IMG/VR virus record: IMGVR_UViG_3300021962_000074
Location: 1-64,000 of that record
Direction: 5' to 3' (one strand)
Length of the DNA: 64,000 nt
Source of the DNA: a virus
Below the pieces are notes generated by a model. It searched no databases and had not been told where the DNA came from. It saw only the letters and a program-made list of their open reading frames with translations. The translations under genes and the position numbers were made by a program. Below, in pieces: positions 53,422 through 64,000 of the stretch (the stretch's first letter is position 1; each line of letters begins with the position of its first letter).

Positions 53422-56400
53422 AAGTCACGGTTTCTAATACCAACGATATTGGTAGACTGAGTTTAAAATCTGGCGCACCAGGACCAACTGGACCACAAGG
53501 ACCAGGAGGAGTTCAAGGTGTACAAGGTGTGCAAGGAACTCAGGGTTCACAAGGAACTCAAGGTCCACAAGGATTAACTGGTGTCCAAGGCGTCCAAGGT
53601 CCACAAGGAAATACTGGCGTCCAAGGTGTTCAAGGTCCGCAAGGATTAACTGGTGTTCAAGGTGTTCAAGGTCCGCAAGGATTAACTGGTGTCCAAGGCG
53701 TCCAAGGTCCGCAAGGATTAACTGGTGTCCAAGGTGTACAAGGACCACAGGGTGTACAAGGTGAAGTTGGTCTACAAGGTCCACAGGGATTAACTGGTGT
53801 CCAAGGCGTCCAAGGTCCACAAGGTGTACAAGGCGAAGTTGGTTTACAAGGTCCACAAGGTGCAGTAGGACCACAAGGTGTTGACGGCGCTCAAGGTGTA
53901 CAAGGTGAAGTTGGTCTACAAGGTCCACAGGGATTAACTGGTGTACAAGGTGTACAAGGACCACAGGGTGTTGTGGGTGCACAAGGTGTACAAGGCTTCC
54001 AAGGTCCACAAGGATTGATTGGTGTTCAAGGTGTCCAAGGTCCACAAGGTGTCGTTGGAGCGCAAGGCGTTCAAGGTGTGCAGGGACCACAAGGTGTTGA
54101 CGGAGCACAAGGTGTACAAGGTGTGCAGGGACCACAAGGTGTCGTTGGCGCACAGGGTGTGCAGGGTGAGCAAGGACCACAAGGCGTACAAGGTGTTCAA
54201 GGTCCGCAGGGCGTTGACGGAGCACAAGGTGTCGTCGGTGCTCAAGGTGTGCAAGGTGTACAAGGACCACAAGGTGCACAAGGTGAAACTGGATCTTTCG
54301 GTGGTGCCACATTTGATTATGAATATCGAGTAGAAACAAGTGACCCCACCAATCTTGGTGATGGTATTATTCGCTTCAATGCTGATCCATTTAACACTGC
54401 AACTGAATTGTATATTAGTTATGTTGATGCTGATACTTTAAATGTATATAATTATCTACAAACCATTGATGACTCCACTTCTACAATTAAGGGTGTGTTC
54501 AAGGTTGCAAATACTGCAAATATAAATCAGTTTGCATTCTTCAGCATAAATGGATCACACTCTGAACACACTGATCACTTTAATGTTCCTGTCGCATGGA
54601 CTAGCGGTGAAACATCTTTAGCCAATACAACAAATGTAATCATTACATTTACTAGAACTGGTGACAAAGGTGACACTGGAGCACAAGGACCACAGGGTGT
54701 ACAAGGCGTTCAAGGTCCACAAGGTGTCGTTGGAGCGCAAGGCGTTCAAGGTGAGCAAGGTCCACAAGGTGTCCAAGGTGTGCAAGGTCCACAAGGTGTT
54801 GTCGGTGCACAAGGCGTACAGGGTGTGCAAGGTCCACAGGGTGCACAAGGAGTTCAAGGCGTCCAAGGTCCACAAGGTGTTGATGGAGCGCAAGGCGTAC
54901 AAGGCGAACAAGGTCCACAGGGTGCACAAGGCGTACAAGGCGTTCAAGGTCCACAAGGTGTCGTTGGCGCACAGGGTGTTCAAGGCGTACAAGGTCCACA
55001 AGGTGTTGATGGGGCACAGGGTGTTCAAGGCGTTCAAGGTCCACAAGGTGTCGTTGGCGCACAAGGTGTCCAAGGTGTTCAAGGTCCACAAGGTGTTGAC
55101 GGAGCACAAGGTGTCGTCGGTGCTCAAGGTGTGCAAGGTGTCCAAGGCGTTCAAGGTCCACAGGGTGTCCAAGGTGTACAAGGTGCACAGGGACCACAGG
55201 GTGTACAAGGTGAACAAGGTCCACAGGGTGTGCAAGGCGTACAGGGACCACAAGGCGTTGATGGAGCACAAGGTGTCGTCGGTGCACAAGGTGTGCAAGG
55301 TGTACAGGGTGTTCAAGGACCGCAGGGTGTTGATGGAGCACAGGGTGTCCAAGGCGTCCAAGGTCCACAAGGTGTCGTTGGAGCGCAAGGCGTTCAAGGT
55401 GAACAAGGTCCACAAGGTGTCATTGGCGCACAAGGTGTTCAAGGTGAACAAGGTCCACAAGGCGTTGTGGGTGCACAAGGTGTTCAAGGTGTCCAAGGTC
55501 CACAAGGTGTTGAAGGAGCACAAGGCGTTCAAGGTGTGCAGGGACCACAAGGTGTGCAAGGCGAACAGGGACCACAAGGTGTACAAGGTGTTCAAGGTCC
55601 ACAAGGTGTCGTCGGTGCGCAAGGTGTCCAAGGCGAGCAAGGTCCACAAGGTGTCCAAGGTGTACAAGGTCCGCAAGGTGTCGTCGGTGCGCAAGGTATC
55701 CAAGGCGAGCAAGGTCCACAAGGTGTCCAAGGTGTACAAGGACCGCAAGGTGTCGTTGGCGCACAAGGTGTGCAGGGAGTTCAAGGACCGCAGGGAGTTG
55801 TAGGTGCACAGGGTGTTCAAGGTGAGCAAGGTCCACAAGGCGTCCAAGGTGTGCAAGGACCACAAGGTGTTCAAGGTGAGCAAGGTCCACAAGGTGCACA
55901 AGGCGTTCAAGGTGTACAGGGACCACAAGGTGTTGATGGAGCACAAGGCGTACAAGGTGTTCAAGGTCCACAAGGTGTCGTAGGCGCGCAAGGCGTTCAA
56001 GGTGAACAAGGTCCGCAAGGAGTTCAAGGTGTCGTTGGCGCACAAGGTGTTCAAGGTGAACAAGGTCCGCAAGGAGTTCAAGGTGTTCAAGGTCCGCAGG
56101 GTGTTCAGGGTGTACAAGGAACTCCAGGAGATCTATACGCTACAACCAGTAGCACCTCTGACACTATTGCAACTGGCAGCACAACCATAACAGTTGAAAC
56201 TGGTCTTGCCTACTCCGCAGGTCAGAGTGTAATTATTGCCTATGATAGCAGCAATAAAATGGAAGGTACTGTAACTTCCTATAATTCTGGTACTGGTGAC
56301 TTAGTTGTTGATGTGACAACAATTACAGGCTCTGGAACATATTCTGTTTGGGATGTCAACCTTGCTGGTGCTCCTGGTCCACAAGGACCACAAGGCGTCC

Positions 56401-57920
56401 AAGGTGTGCAAGGTCCGCAAGGCGTTCAAGGTGTACAGGGACCACAAGGTGTTGATGGAGCACAGGGTGTTCAAGGCGTTCAAGGTCCACAAGGTGTCAT
56501 TGGTGCTCAAGGTGTTCAAGGTGAGCAAGGTCCACAAGGCGTACAAGGTGTCGTTGGCGCACAAGGTGTTGATGGAGCACAAGGCGTCCAAGGTATCCAA
56601 GGTCCACAAGGTGTAATCGGCGCACAAGGTGTCCAAGGCGTTCAAGGTCCACAGGGAGTTGTGGGTGCGCAAGGTGTTCAAGGTGAACAAGGACCGCAAG
56701 GTGTCGTTGGTGCGCAAGGTGTTCAAGGCGAACAGGGACCACAAGGCGTTCAAGGCGTACAGGGACCACAAGGTGTTATTGGCGCACAGGGTGTTCAAGG
56801 CGAACAGGGACCACAAGGTGTCATTGGTGCTCAAGGCGTCCAAGGCGTTCAAGGTCCACAGGGTGTCATTGGTGCTCAAGGTGTTCAAGGTGAGCAAGGT
56901 CCACAAGGCGTACAGGGAGTTCAGGGACCACAAGGCGTTGATGGAGCACAAGGCGTCCAAGGTGTGCAAGGTCCACAAGGTGTTCAAGGCGTTCAAGGAC
57001 CACAAGGCGTGCAGGGTGTGCAAGGTCCACAAGGTGTTCAAGGCGTTCAAGGACCACAAGGCGTGCAGGGTGTTGCAGGTAATGATAACTTCCCAGTATC
57101 GTCGAATACTGGATCAACTGTAACATCTAGTGGAATCAATTTTACTAACACATCTAGCATTACCGTTCTAGTTGAAGCAGGTATTGATGGTAATGCTAAT
57201 GTATCTTTCTCTAGTGGTATTGATGATGGTAATGCTGACATTACTGTACTTGACTCTGCTCCAGGAGGAACACCAAGAGCCAATCAAGATTTCTGGTGGG
57301 ATTCAGATTCTGGTAGATTGAAGATCTACTATAATGACGGCGATACTGCTCAATGGGTTGATGCGTTTATCAACTCAGCTGGTCCTCAAGGTCCGCAGGG
57401 ATTGAATGGTGCATTTACCGTTTCTTCTACTGCTCCTGTATCTCCTGGCGACGGCACAGTTTGGTGGGATTCTGATACAGGTAAGTCATACATCTACTAT
57501 AATGATGGATCATCAAGTCAGTGGGTGTTGGTTGCAGATCCTGAAGTCAAGGGCGATCCTGGTGTAAACTTCTGGGTCATTGATATTGGTGATGAGACAA
57601 CTTCATTGACAACTGGAACCGCAAAGAAAACTTTCCGCGCTCCATTTGCGTTGACTCTAACTGATATTCCAAGAGCAAGTCTAACCACCGCATCAACCTC
57701 TGGTGCTGTTACCGTTGACATCAATGTGACTGGAACTTCAGTGCTTGGTGCAAATAAACTAAGCGTAGATCAAGATGAGAAAACTTCTACTACAGCTGCT
57801 ACACCAACTACAATCGCAACCAGCTCTGTAGCTGACGATGCTGAGATTACAATTGACATTGATGGTGCTGGTACTGGCGCAGCTGGATTGAAGGTTACAC
57901 TATATTTCAATAAGGTATAG
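53418..57920 (+). CDS. Giant collagen-like fibre protein
   Basis: 1500 residues. After 18 residues three collagen-like blocks of G-X-Y triplets follow (about residues 19-294, 415-905 and 985-1220), built largely from [12 protein letters not shown] and GVD triplets. They are interrupted by a globular domain at about 296-413 that is related to one in the fibre at 50139, and by a smaller one at about 906-984. The end (1221-1500) contains two copies of a W-W-D-S-D-x-G-x-x-x-I-Y-Y-N-D-G motif and a beta domain that should fold as a trimeric knob. It is likely a flexible trimeric tail fibre several hundred nanometres long. Confidence 0.85.
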   Translation: MKVTVSNTNDIGRLSLKSGAPGPTGPQGPGGVQGVQGVQGTQGSQGTQGPQGLTGVQGVQGPQGNTGVQGVQGPQGLTGVQGVQGPQGLTGVQGVQGPQGLTGVQGVQGPQGVQGEVGLQGPQGLTGVQGVQGPQGVQGEVGLQGPQGAVGPQGVDGAQGVQGEVGLQGPQGLTGVQGVQGPQGVVGAQGVQGFQGPQGLIGVQGVQGPQGVVGAQGVQGVQGPQGVDGAQGVQGVQGPQGVVGAQGVQGEQGPQGVQGVQGPQGVDGAQGVVGAQGVQGVQGPQGAQGETGSFGGATFDYEYRVETSDPTNLGDGIIRFNADPFNTATELYISYVDADTLNVYNYLQTIDDSTSTIKGVFKVANTANINQFAFFSINGSHSEHTDHFNVPVAWTSGETSLANTTNVIITFTRTGDKGDTGAQGPQGVQGVQGPQGVVGAQGVQGEQGPQGVQGVQGPQGVVGAQGVQGVQGPQGAQGVQGVQGPQGVDGAQGVQGEQGPQGAQGVQGVQGPQGVVGAQGVQGVQGPQGVDGAQGVQGVQGPQGVVGAQGVQGVQGPQGVDGAQGVVGAQGVQGVQGVQGPQGVQGVQGAQGPQGVQGEQGPQGVQGVQGPQGVDGAQGVVGAQGVQGVQGVQGPQGVDGAQGVQGVQGPQGVVGAQGVQGEQGPQGVIGAQGVQGEQGPQGVVGAQGVQGVQGPQGVEGAQGVQGVQGPQGVQGEQGPQGVQGVQGPQGVVGAQGVQGEQGPQGVQGVQGPQGVVGAQGIQGEQGPQGVQGVQGPQGVVGAQGVQGVQGPQGVVGAQGVQGEQGPQGVQGVQGPQGVQGEQGPQGAQGVQGVQGPQGVDGAQGVQGVQGPQGVVGAQGVQGEQGPQGVQGVVGAQGVQGEQGPQGVQGVQGPQGVQGVQGTPGDLYATTSSTSDTIATGSTTITVETGLAYSAGQSVIIAYDSSNKMEGTVTSYNSGTGDLVVDVTTITGSGTYSVWDVNLAGAPGPQGPQGVQGVQGPQGVQGVQGPQGVDGAQGVQGVQGPQGVIGAQGVQGEQGPQGVQGVVGAQGVDGAQGVQGIQGPQGVIGAQGVQGVQGPQGVVGAQGVQGEQGPQGVVGAQGVQGEQGPQGVQGVQGPQGVIGAQGVQGEQGPQGVIGAQGVQGVQGPQGVIGAQGVQGEQGPQGVQGVQGPQGVDGAQGVQGVQGPQGVQGVQGPQGVQGVQGPQGVQGVQGPQGVQGVAGNDNFPVSSNTGSTVTSSGINFTNTSSITVLVEAGIDGNANVSFSSGIDDGNADITVLDSAPGGTPRANQDFWWDSDSGRLKIYYNDGDTAQWVDAFINSAGPQGPQGLNGAFTVSSTAPVSPGDGTVWWDSDTGKSYIYYNDGSSSQWVLVADPEVKGDPGVNFWVIDIGDETTSLTTGTAKKTFRAPFALTLTDIPRASLTTASTSGAVTVDINVTGTSVLGANKLSVDQDEKTSTTAATPTTIATSSVADDAEITIDIDGAGTGAAGLKVTLYFNKV
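53472..54300 (+). repeat. Collagen-like coding repeat, block 1
   Basis: Nine-base-phased tandem repeat (consensus GGTGTNCAAGGTCCACAA variants), coding about 92 G-X-Y triplets. Synonymous third positions vary from unit to unit, so the protein pattern is better kept than the DNA. Confidence 0.9.
54660..56132 (+). repeat. Collagen-like coding repeat, block 2
   Basis: About 490 residues of uninterrupted G-X-Y. A longer unit [13 protein letters not shown](V/E)QG recurs, showing duplication of 36-54 base segments. Long antisense reading frames here are by-products of the repeat. Confidence 0.9.
56371..57078 (+). repeat. Collagen-like coding repeat, block 3
   Basis: Same G-X-Y composition; the last part (56970-57070) contains two almost identical copies of a roughly 54-base unit, indicating recent duplication. 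Confidence 0.9.
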
Positions 57921-57922
57921 AA

Positions 57923-58876
57923 ATGGCACTAAATTTTCCATCCTCACCAAATAATGGCGATCAGTATACTGATTCAAATGGTCGTATCTGGAGATACGAT
58001 GGCACTGCATGGGAACCAAGCAGAGGATCAGGCACACGTTTGTTCAAGGGTGTTAAAGTCAAACTCACATCAAGCGAAGCGTTGACATCAACTAGCGCAG
58101 CAGTCACGTGGGATAGTGAAGTTTATGACATTGGTAACTTCTTTGATGCGGGAAGCAACAAAAGATTGACTGCATCAGAAACTGGTTACTATAGAATCAA
58201 TGCCATTGCTGTAACAGGAACTGGTGGATCTGGTAACAGTTACACACTTGCATTCAAGAAGAATGGCTCAACTACGATTTCCTCTGTTTCTGCAGGACCA
58301 AATCAAAGCATTGTGTTTGATGAGATTGTATATCTAGTCAAGGGCGATTACATTGAGTTATATGGATCAGAAACAACAGCTGCAGGTACATTGACATCTA
58401 ACACAGTGATTGAGTTTATACTCATTGGAACAGCAGCTGGATCAACCACATATAACAATGCTACAGCGTTCAGTGGCGTCAAGGTGCGACTAACTTCTTC
58501 AGAAGCAGCAACTGCTACTCCCACAGCAATTACATGGGACGAAGCAGTGTTCAATGTAAACGCAGATTCTACAGGCAATGTATATTGGAGCGTAAGCAAT
58601 ACTGCTAATGTCAGCTTCTACACTACAGGTTACTATCGCGTCAAAGCCTATATTGAAACTGGCACTGGCGGATCTTCTGGTTCATATACAATCAATCTGC
58701 GCAAAGGCACAACAACAATAGAAACAGCAACACTAAGTCCAAATGATCGTTTAGAATACGATGAGGTTTTGGCTATAAATAGTGGTGACTATTTGCAAAT
58801 TCAAATTGCTGAATCTACAGCTGCTGGAACAGCATTGGCTGATTCGTACTTTCTAATTACAAGACAGGGTATATAA
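57923..58876 (+). CDS. Fibre protein with two C1q-like domains
   Basis: 317 residues. The N-terminal MALNFPSSPNNGDQYTDSNGRIWRYDGTAWEP is a short module shared with the gene at 63413. Two related jelly-roll domains follow (about 42-170 and 183-317), each with GVKVxLTSSEA, a later TGYYRxxA and GDYxxL/I, similar in plan to the C1q/TNF fold that caps collagen stalks in animals. It starts two bases after the collagen-like fibre gene and may bind its tip. Confidence 0.6.
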   Translation: MALNFPSSPNNGDQYTDSNGRIWRYDGTAWEPSRGSGTRLFKGVKVKLTSSEALTSTSAAVTWDSEVYDIGNFFDAGSNKRLTASETGYYRINAIAVTGTGGSGNSYTLAFKKNGSTTISSVSAGPNQSIVFDEIVYLVKGDYIELYGSETTAAGTLTSNTVIEFILIGTAAGSTTYNNATAFSGVKVRLTSSEAATATPTAITWDEAVFNVNADSTGNVYWSVSNTANVSFYTTGYYRVKAYIETGTGGSSGSYTINLRKGTTTIETATLSPNDRLEYDEVLAINSGDYLQIQIAESTAAGTALADSYFLITRQGI

Positions 58877-58878
58877 TC

Positions 58879-59247
58879 ATGGCATTCGTAAAATCTACAT
58901 CAACAACTACTGCCGAAGCAGTGACTGTATCTGGATTATCTGGTGGAACTAACGGCAAATGTGTTCGTATTACAACCAACAACACTGCTGTAGATTGCAC
59001 TTATAACGATACAGTGGCGCAACTAAATTCAGTGTTGTTTAAAAACAATAATACTTATTATGGTTATGGTGTGATTGGTGGTTTGACTGGACTTTCTGCT
59101 GGTTCTATTTACTTTTTAGGATCTGATGGAACTCCAACTACTACCGCACCAACAATTTCTGCAAGCATTCGTGCTTTGAGTATTGGATTTGCAATCAATG
59201 GAACTACTTTGTTCTTCCGTCCTGGAATCGTAATCTCAGGATCATAA
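58879..59247 (+). CDS. Small fibre-associated protein
   Basis: 122 residues: VKSTSTTTAEAVTVSGLSGGTNGKCVRITTNN, then YYGYGVIGGLTGLSAGSIYFLGSDGTPTTTAP and SIGFAINGTTLFFRPG. The second half resembles head-fibre and capsid-decoration folds in which a glycine-rich strand pair is followed by LFFRP. In the fibre gene cluster, with two bases to the previous gene. Confidence 0.5.
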   Translation: MAFVKSTSTTTAEAVTVSGLSGGTNGKCVRITTNNTAVDCTYNDTVAQLNSVLFKNNNTYYGYGVIGGLTGLSAGSIYFLGSDGTPTTTAPTISASIRALSIGFAINGTTLFFRPGIVISGS

Positions 59248-59250
59248 TAT

Positions 59251-62200
59251 ATGGCTGCAATAAATACAGAGACAATTGTTTATGCTGCGAATACAACTGG
59301 CACTAAGATAAATCATCCAGCCATTCCAGGCATGAGTTCTGGATATTGGTTTACAGCTGACTTTGGTTCCACTACAACAAAAGACGATACAATTATACCA
59401 TATCGTTACGGAACTGAGTTGCCAACTCAATCTGGTTATCTATCATTAGTTGGAACCTTTTCTAATATATCAGAATCTTGGTTGGGAACCACAAGATATT
59501 ATCACGGCAGCACAATTTCGCACATTGGTCCTGGAGTCAACGATGTAACCGATGAAGAAGAAACCGATGCGATCATGTTTGCGCATATTGGATCTCTGGC
59601 TCTCAGCCCAGATGATACTGCGATGTATTGGGATCGTTTTTACCAAATACAAGATGGTGGTGATTATTTCTATTACAACTATCACTTACACGCACCAAAT
59701 ATCTATGAAGACGATTATGAAAACGGACGCATAGTATTCTCTGACGGTAATTATATCAATCCTGACGACAAGCACTATGGCTATATGATCTTTGCGGAAG
59801 CGGATCAGGGTCAGAATAAGTGGCAGTCGATTCTTGCTCGTATTCACCAACCATCTGTTGGTGGTGCTCACCAGTCTCACTTAGACGTTGAACTTCCTTC
59901 GGTATCAAATAAGAATTATATTCCTGGTGGTATTTTATACGGATCTAGCAGTCGCTATCACGCATTTTATTTGACTGCTGATGGATCTAATTGGAAGGTT
60001 TATTCTAGAACCTTTGTTCTTTCTAGCCGTGCATTTACAGCAGAAGTTGATCTTGGATCATATGATTTTGCTGATCCCGTATTTGTTTCTGAAACGAATG
60101 TTGGTGAATATCCATTGCGTGCAAGCTGCGGTTTGCTAAGTAGCGAAAAGATTTATTTTCCTGTAATTTATAATGGAGCGGCATCTACATATGATCTAAA
60201 GATCTGGAGATTAGACTCAGCTGATTCACTATCAGACGCAACACTTAATGTCAGTACAATTTTAACTGGATCTAATATCAAACCAGACTGTCATATGATT
60301 GAAGTTGATAGCACAATCTACGCTGTCGTTGGTCAAAATACTGGTGCTAATCTGTACAGCTGCAATATAGAAACCATGACTTGGACTAACGAAGGTCAAA
60401 TCGTTTCAAATGGATCAAAGGCACTTCGCGTACATGGCGTTTCTTATCAGTCATCTACTCGTAAGTTTTTCGTTCATCTAAGCGGCGACGAAGACGTTAC
60501 TGGCACATATTCTGGTCAGGGTGTATATAGTTTCCAAGTAGTGTATACTCGCGTTGATTATGAACATTTTGACTTTGATGTGACAAATAATGGATTTATT
60601 TTGCGCGCAGAAAATACTGCTGGTTATGTAAAATATAATCCGACAAATTATACATGGTATCGTATCAACGCAATTGAGCCAGACCCAATCCCTACAGGAA
60701 ACAACGTATTTAAATACGATTATGTATCACCACAATTCGTAGAAAGAAATTCTTCAGCAGGAGTTGGTGGTGAGCAGTATTATTATGATGTTACTGTGAT
60801 ACCTGATGGGCGTATGTTATTTTGTGGTTTGACTGGAGACAATGAAGGAAATAAAGGTGGAGATGATTTCTTAGTCGCATTATATGAACCTACAGAAGAC
60901 GTTGAGCAACCAAAAGCAACATATTGGGCTCATGGAGGAACTGGTCCTGACTATTTTACTGCAGTAACTCAAAAAGAAGGTGCTAATTATGTGTATCTAA
61001 CTGGATACTCTAAGAGTCAGTTAGTAGATTTAAATGAATTGAGATACCATCCATATGGTCGTAGATTAACAATAGACAATGCGAACACAGAATTTAAAGA
61101 CTTAGCAATCACTTCTGCAAACACAATCGTCACTGTTGGAACAAAACGCAATACAGAAAACGTGATTGTGACTAAGTACACATCAAACATTGGCGTTGAG
61201 TGGTCAAAACTAATCACAGGAACAAACGCACAAATTGGTGAAGCAATTGCTGTAGATAGTTCAGATTACATCTATGTTGGTGGTAATACCACTACAGGCA
61301 CAACATCCTCTGGCGGATTCTTAGCCAAGTTGGATAGTGATGGTAATATGATCTGGATCAAGACTCTAGATACAAGTGCTGCTGAGTATATCACTAGCAT
61401 GGCAATGTATAGCGATAATCTATACATCGCTCTGGCGAATACTACTACAAATACACATGTGATGAAACTTGCTACTGATGGAACAACCATACACTGGCAA
61501 AAGACCATTCCTGATTTTTCTGCGCGTAGAATCAAGTTAGACTCTAGTGGTAATATCTACCTTGCTGGAGATGACGGTACAGAAAGCACTGTATTTAAAT
61601 TAAACAATAGTGGCTCGCTAACATGGGCTAGAAAAACAGGCGCTGGATCTTTCTATGATGTGGGTATTGATGGTGGATCTAACGTAATCGCTGTCGGTGC
61701 AAATACTGGCAACGCTATCATTACTCAGTTTGATTCAACAGGTGCTGCAAACTGGTCAGTCTACGCTAACGTAGATTCACAGTTGACTGGCGTAGCAATT
61801 GATGGTGATGATAATATCTACGCGATTGGATATGAAAATCAAATTGATCGTCGAGATTATCACCCAGTGATTCATGCGATGTCAGAAACTAAGAATCGCG
61901 GTATCTTCTTAAAATATAATTCATCTGGTACTTTACAGAAACAAAACTATATGTGGCGCACAGACCCAGATGGTAACTTATTTGACACCAACTGGCGTTC
62001 TTGTATCATGGATCATCTTGACGATCACATTTGGATTGCTGGTGATGATTTGTTGAACACAGAAGAAAAAGGCGCAAATCTATTCCGTTTACCAAGACTT
62101 GGTTTTGGTTATGGTAAGTTACACAAAGATGATAACTTTGCTGATTATTTTGAATATGGAGTGTATCCAGCTGATGATCCAGATGTAGATTTATTTTCAT

Positions 62201-63378
62201 ATTCACCTTCTGTGACTGGCGTTGTACCGACACTAACCAATGCGTCTGTTAGTATCGGTTCTGGTTCACATACAATCGCCGAAGCCACAATTAAATTCGA
62301 AGAAGTGTTTGATGGTTCTAGCGGTCTATGGAATTTCTTTATTGCTAAATTTGATTTAGATATTGCTAATGAACACCTCAATATGCCGTCACATATGATT
62401 CATATGACAGGCAATGAAAAGGCACCAATGTATGATACTGGTGCGTTCTCTAAATTCTGGCAAATTGGCACTATTGGAGATGCGATTGCTGACGATGGTA
62501 ATTTCTTTGGTTATGATATTCTACAATATTCAGCCAATGTATTTTGGGCAGTGGGTCAGGTATCTGGAGCGATTGGTCGAGTGAATGCGCCAATCTCAGG
62601 TGCGTATGATGAAATCTTTGTACGCTTTGATGAGTCGGCTGTTCCTGGTCGTGAATTTGAGATCTATCAGTATGGACAAGATACTGACGAAGAATTATAT
62701 GCAATAACTAAACTTGCGGATGGTAATCTCGCAGTAACAGGAAGAACCACAGGAACATTGGGTGGTCTCAACGAAGGTGCATATGATGTAATTCTATCTA
62801 TCTTCGACACCACAGCCAACACGGTGCGTCACTATCAGGCTGGTGGCTCTGGTAATGATCGTGGAGTCAATCTACATGACATTGGTGGTAATCAGATTGC
62901 CATTGCATATCAGACTACAGACAACGTAGTCAACGTGGGTGCAAGTACAACCACCACTCAGGGTGGTGATGATATTGGTATCATGGTGTTCAATTATAAC
63001 ACGAATACTTGGAATGTTGCATATCAAACAGGATCTGCTGCTTCTGAGATTTTAGATACCAATGGTCGTGTTTCTGCTTTATTGCCAGGAAATGTGATTG
63101 CAGTTGTAGGACATACTACTGGTATCTTTGCTGATGATGCTTTATCTAGCGCAGGTGGATCTGATATTTTTCTTGCACTGTTCAATCTAACCACTGGACA
63201 AATACAAAAATATCAGGTTGGCAGCGCAGCTGGTGATATTGGAACCTGTGTTGTTATAGACGGAGGCATGTTATTGGTAGGTGGATATACAGATGCATCT
63301 TGGACAGAACCTGAAGATGGTATTTTTGTACATTTTGATGCAACAAAAGGATTGAAAGGCGTGACAACCATTGACTAA
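59251..63378 (+). CDS. Giant beta-propeller adhesin
   Basis: 1375 residues. From about 550 to 900 and again from about 1090 to 1375 a propeller repeat recurs: strands like YIYVGGNTTTGTTSSGGFLAKLDSDGNMIWIKTL, NIYLAGDDGTESTVFKLNNSGSLTWAR and NIYAIGYE. This is the pattern of SBBP/delta-60-type propellers. The N-terminal 500 residues contain further kelch-like strands with aromatic patches. It is probably a receptor-binding tail protein. Starts three bases after the previous gene. Confidence 0.65.
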   Translation: MAAINTETIVYAANTTGTKINHPAIPGMSSGYWFTADFGSTTTKDDTIIPYRYGTELPTQSGYLSLVGTFSNISESWLGTTRYYHGSTISHIGPGVNDVTDEEETDAIMFAHIGSLALSPDDTAMYWDRFYQIQDGGDYFYYNYHLHAPNIYEDDYENGRIVFSDGNYINPDDKHYGYMIFAEADQGQNKWQSILARIHQPSVGGAHQSHLDVELPSVSNKNYIPGGILYGSSSRYHAFYLTADGSNWKVYSRTFVLSSRAFTAEVDLGSYDFADPVFVSETNVGEYPLRASCGLLSSEKIYFPVIYNGAASTYDLKIWRLDSADSLSDATLNVSTILTGSNIKPDCHMIEVDSTIYAVVGQNTGANLYSCNIETMTWTNEGQIVSNGSKALRVHGVSYQSSTRKFFVHLSGDEDVTGTYSGQGVYSFQVVYTRVDYEHFDFDVTNNGFILRAENTAGYVKYNPTNYTWYRINAIEPDPIPTGNNVFKYDYVSPQFVERNSSAGVGGEQYYYDVTVIPDGRMLFCGLTGDNEGNKGGDDFLVALYEPTEDVEQPKATYWAHGGTGPDYFTAVTQKEGANYVYLTGYSKSQLVDLNELRYHPYGRRLTIDNANTEFKDLAITSANTIVTVGTKRNTENVIVTKYTSNIGVEWSKLITGTNAQIGEAIAVDSSDYIYVGGNTTTGTTSSGGFLAKLDSDGNMIWIKTLDTSAAEYITSMAMYSDNLYIALANTTTNTHVMKLATDGTTIHWQKTIPDFSARRIKLDSSGNIYLAGDDGTESTVFKLNNSGSLTWARKTGAGSFYDVGIDGGSNVIAVGANTGNAIITQFDSTGAANWSVYANVDSQLTGVAIDGDDNIYAIGYENQIDRRDYHPVIHAMSETKNRGIFLKYNSSGTLQKQNYMWRTDPDGNLFDTNWRSCIMDHLDDHIWIAGDDLLNTEEKGANLFRLPRLGFGYGKLHKDDNFADYFEYGVYPADDPDVDLFSYSPSVTGVVPTLTNASVSIGSGSHTIAEATIKFEEVFDGSSGLWNFFIAKFDLDIANEHLNMPSHMIHMTGNEKAPMYDTGAFSKFWQIGTIGDAIADDGNFFGYDILQYSANVFWAVGQVSGAIGRVNAPISGAYDEIFVRFDESAVPGREFEIYQYGQDTDEELYAITKLADGNLAVTGRTTGTLGGLNEGAYDVILSIFDTTANTVRHYQAGGSGNDRGVNLHDIGGNQIAIAYQTTDNVVNVGASTTTTQGGDDIGIMVFNYNTNTWNVAYQTGSAASEILDTNGRVSALLPGNVIAVVGHTTGIFADDALSSAGGSDIFLALFNLTTGQIQKYQVGSAAGDIGTCVVIDGGMLLVGGYTDASWTEPEDGIFVHFDATKGLKGVTTID

Positions 63379-63412
63379 TAAATAGACAGTTGATCTACTA
63401 AAGAGATAAGAA

Positions 63413-64000
63413 ATGGCATTTAATTTCCCAAGCAGCCCATCTAACGGACAAGGTTATCAGTCAGGAAGTCTAAGTTGGACTTTCGACGGTGAATCTTGGG
63501 TAGCAGATGCTGTAACAATAGCAGGTGTACAAGGTGAAGTTGGTGCACAAGGTGCAGCAGGTTCTCAAGGTGTGCAAGGTGCACAGGGTGTACAAGGATC
63601 AAAAGGTGACACTGGTGACCAAGGTGCTGCTGGTGTTCCAGGACCACAAGGTGTACAAGGCGCTCAAGGTGTACAAGGTGTGCAAGGGCAAGTTGGCGCA
63701 CAAGGTGTCGTCGGTGCACAGGGTGTCCAGGGCGTTCAAGGTCCACAAGGAGTTCAAGGCGTTCAAGGTCGACAAGGTGTGGTAGGCGCACAAGGTGTGC
63801 AAGGAGTCCAAGGTCGACAAGGTGTGGTAGGCGCACAAGGTGTGCAAGGAGTCCAAGGTCGACAAGGCGTCATTGGAGCACAAGGTGTCCAAGGTGTCCA
63901 AGGACCGCAGGGTGTTCAAGGCGTTCAGGGTCCACAAGGTGTGGTCGGTGCGCAAGGCGTGCAAGGTGTTCAAGGTGTACAAGGTCCACAGGGAGTTGTG
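63413..64000 (+). CDS. Collagen-like fibre protein, partial (cut by window end)
   Basis: 196 codons are visible. The start [32 protein letters not shown] is the same attachment-like module as in the gene at 57923; from about residue 37 G-X-Y repeats rich in GVQ, GAQ, GRQ and GPQ begin and run to the window edge. AAGAGATAAGAA lies upstream of the ATG; TAATAAATA at 63376 may be a weak late promoter. A second long collagen-like fibre of this phage. Confidence 0.8.
   Translation, partial: MAFNFPSSPSNGQGYQSGSLSWTFDGESWVADAVTIAGVQGEVGAQGAAGSQGVQGAQGVQGSKGDTGDQGAAGVPGPQGVQGAQGVQGVQGQVGAQGVVGAQGVQGVQGPQGVQGVQGRQGVVGAQGVQGVQGRQGVVGAQGVQGVQGRQGVIGAQGVQGVQGPQGVQGVQGPQGVVGAQGVQGVQGVQGPQGVV

Noticed and set aside
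54618-56117. 499-codon antisense frame and several other long frames in the collagen-like region
   Set aside because: They consist of a monotonous T-L-W-N-A-L or H-L-V-D-L pattern, which is the antisense or shifted reading of the G-X-Y repeat.
53472-57078. Tandem repeats that might suggest a CRISPR array
   Set aside because: The units are in frame, code for collagen-like triplets and lack unique spacers of constant length.
33980-58775. TATAAATA strings inside large structural genes (about 33987, 40173, 58772)
   Set aside because: They lie in the middle of long genes with no gene start behind them, and are expected by chance in A/T-rich coding sequence.

Overview
The window is part of a T4-like myovirus genome (tailed phage, contractile tail), probably from an aquatic bacterium. 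The diagnostic genes are a T4-type replication and late-transcription block (gp33, gp59, gp32), T4-type baseplate genes (gp48, gp26, gp51, gp4, gp54, gp53, gp27, gp5, gp25, gp6, a gp7-position protein, gp8), a PhoH-like ATPase and long marine-type structural proteins. Several sites match the T4-type late promoter TATAAATA. A permuted tmRNA gene points to a host group where permuted tmRNA occurs (alphaproteobacteria, some betaproteobacteria, cyanobacteria), but the host cannot be named from this window.

Layout. 1-1010: non-coding and dense in hairpins, with a promoter-to-terminator small RNA and tRNA-like folds. 1011-4656, with one more at 5510: 33 tRNA genes covering all 20 amino acids, almost all with encoded CCA, interrupted by structured RNAs and by a complete hammerhead ribozyme at 1636-1684. 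3989-11271: small genes for cell-envelope and lysis functions (NlpC/P60-like hydrolase, transglutaminase-like protease, lipoproteins, holin-like protein), two methyltransferases, a 2-oxoglutarate/Fe(II) oxygenase, an HNH nuclease and a divergent pair of FN3 proteins. 11436-13586: compact operons with sigma70-type promoters, two of them apparently giving leaderless mRNAs. 13625-17721: nuclease, phosphatase and PhoH genes. 17693-18044: permuted tmRNA. 18079-22122: SleB-like endolysin, GMP reductase-like enzyme, gp33, gp59, gp32.

22169-26889 (minus strand) holds gp48, gp26, gp51 and an 876-residue protein carrying a lambda-type lytic transglycosylase domain. gp51 has no ATG covering its conserved N-terminus and is joined to gp26 by a T7 slippery run, so it is probably made by -1 frameshifting. 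26921-49938 (plus strand) runs through the head-completion, hub and wedge genes to very large structural proteins; one ends in a Hint-like domain. 50139-64000 is a tail-fibre region rich in collagen-like G-X-Y repeats, with a C1q-like protein, an S74 chaperone-tipped fibre and a beta-propeller protein.

The less ordinary content is RNA-based: a full tRNA set, a self-cleaving ribozyme and other structured RNAs among the tRNAs, a permuted tmRNA, -35 boxes that lie inside terminator-like hairpins, a possible leader peptide in front of gp32 and a frameshift fusion in the baseplate operon. All assignments are by eye from sequence and from knowledge of the families; no searches or folding programs were run.
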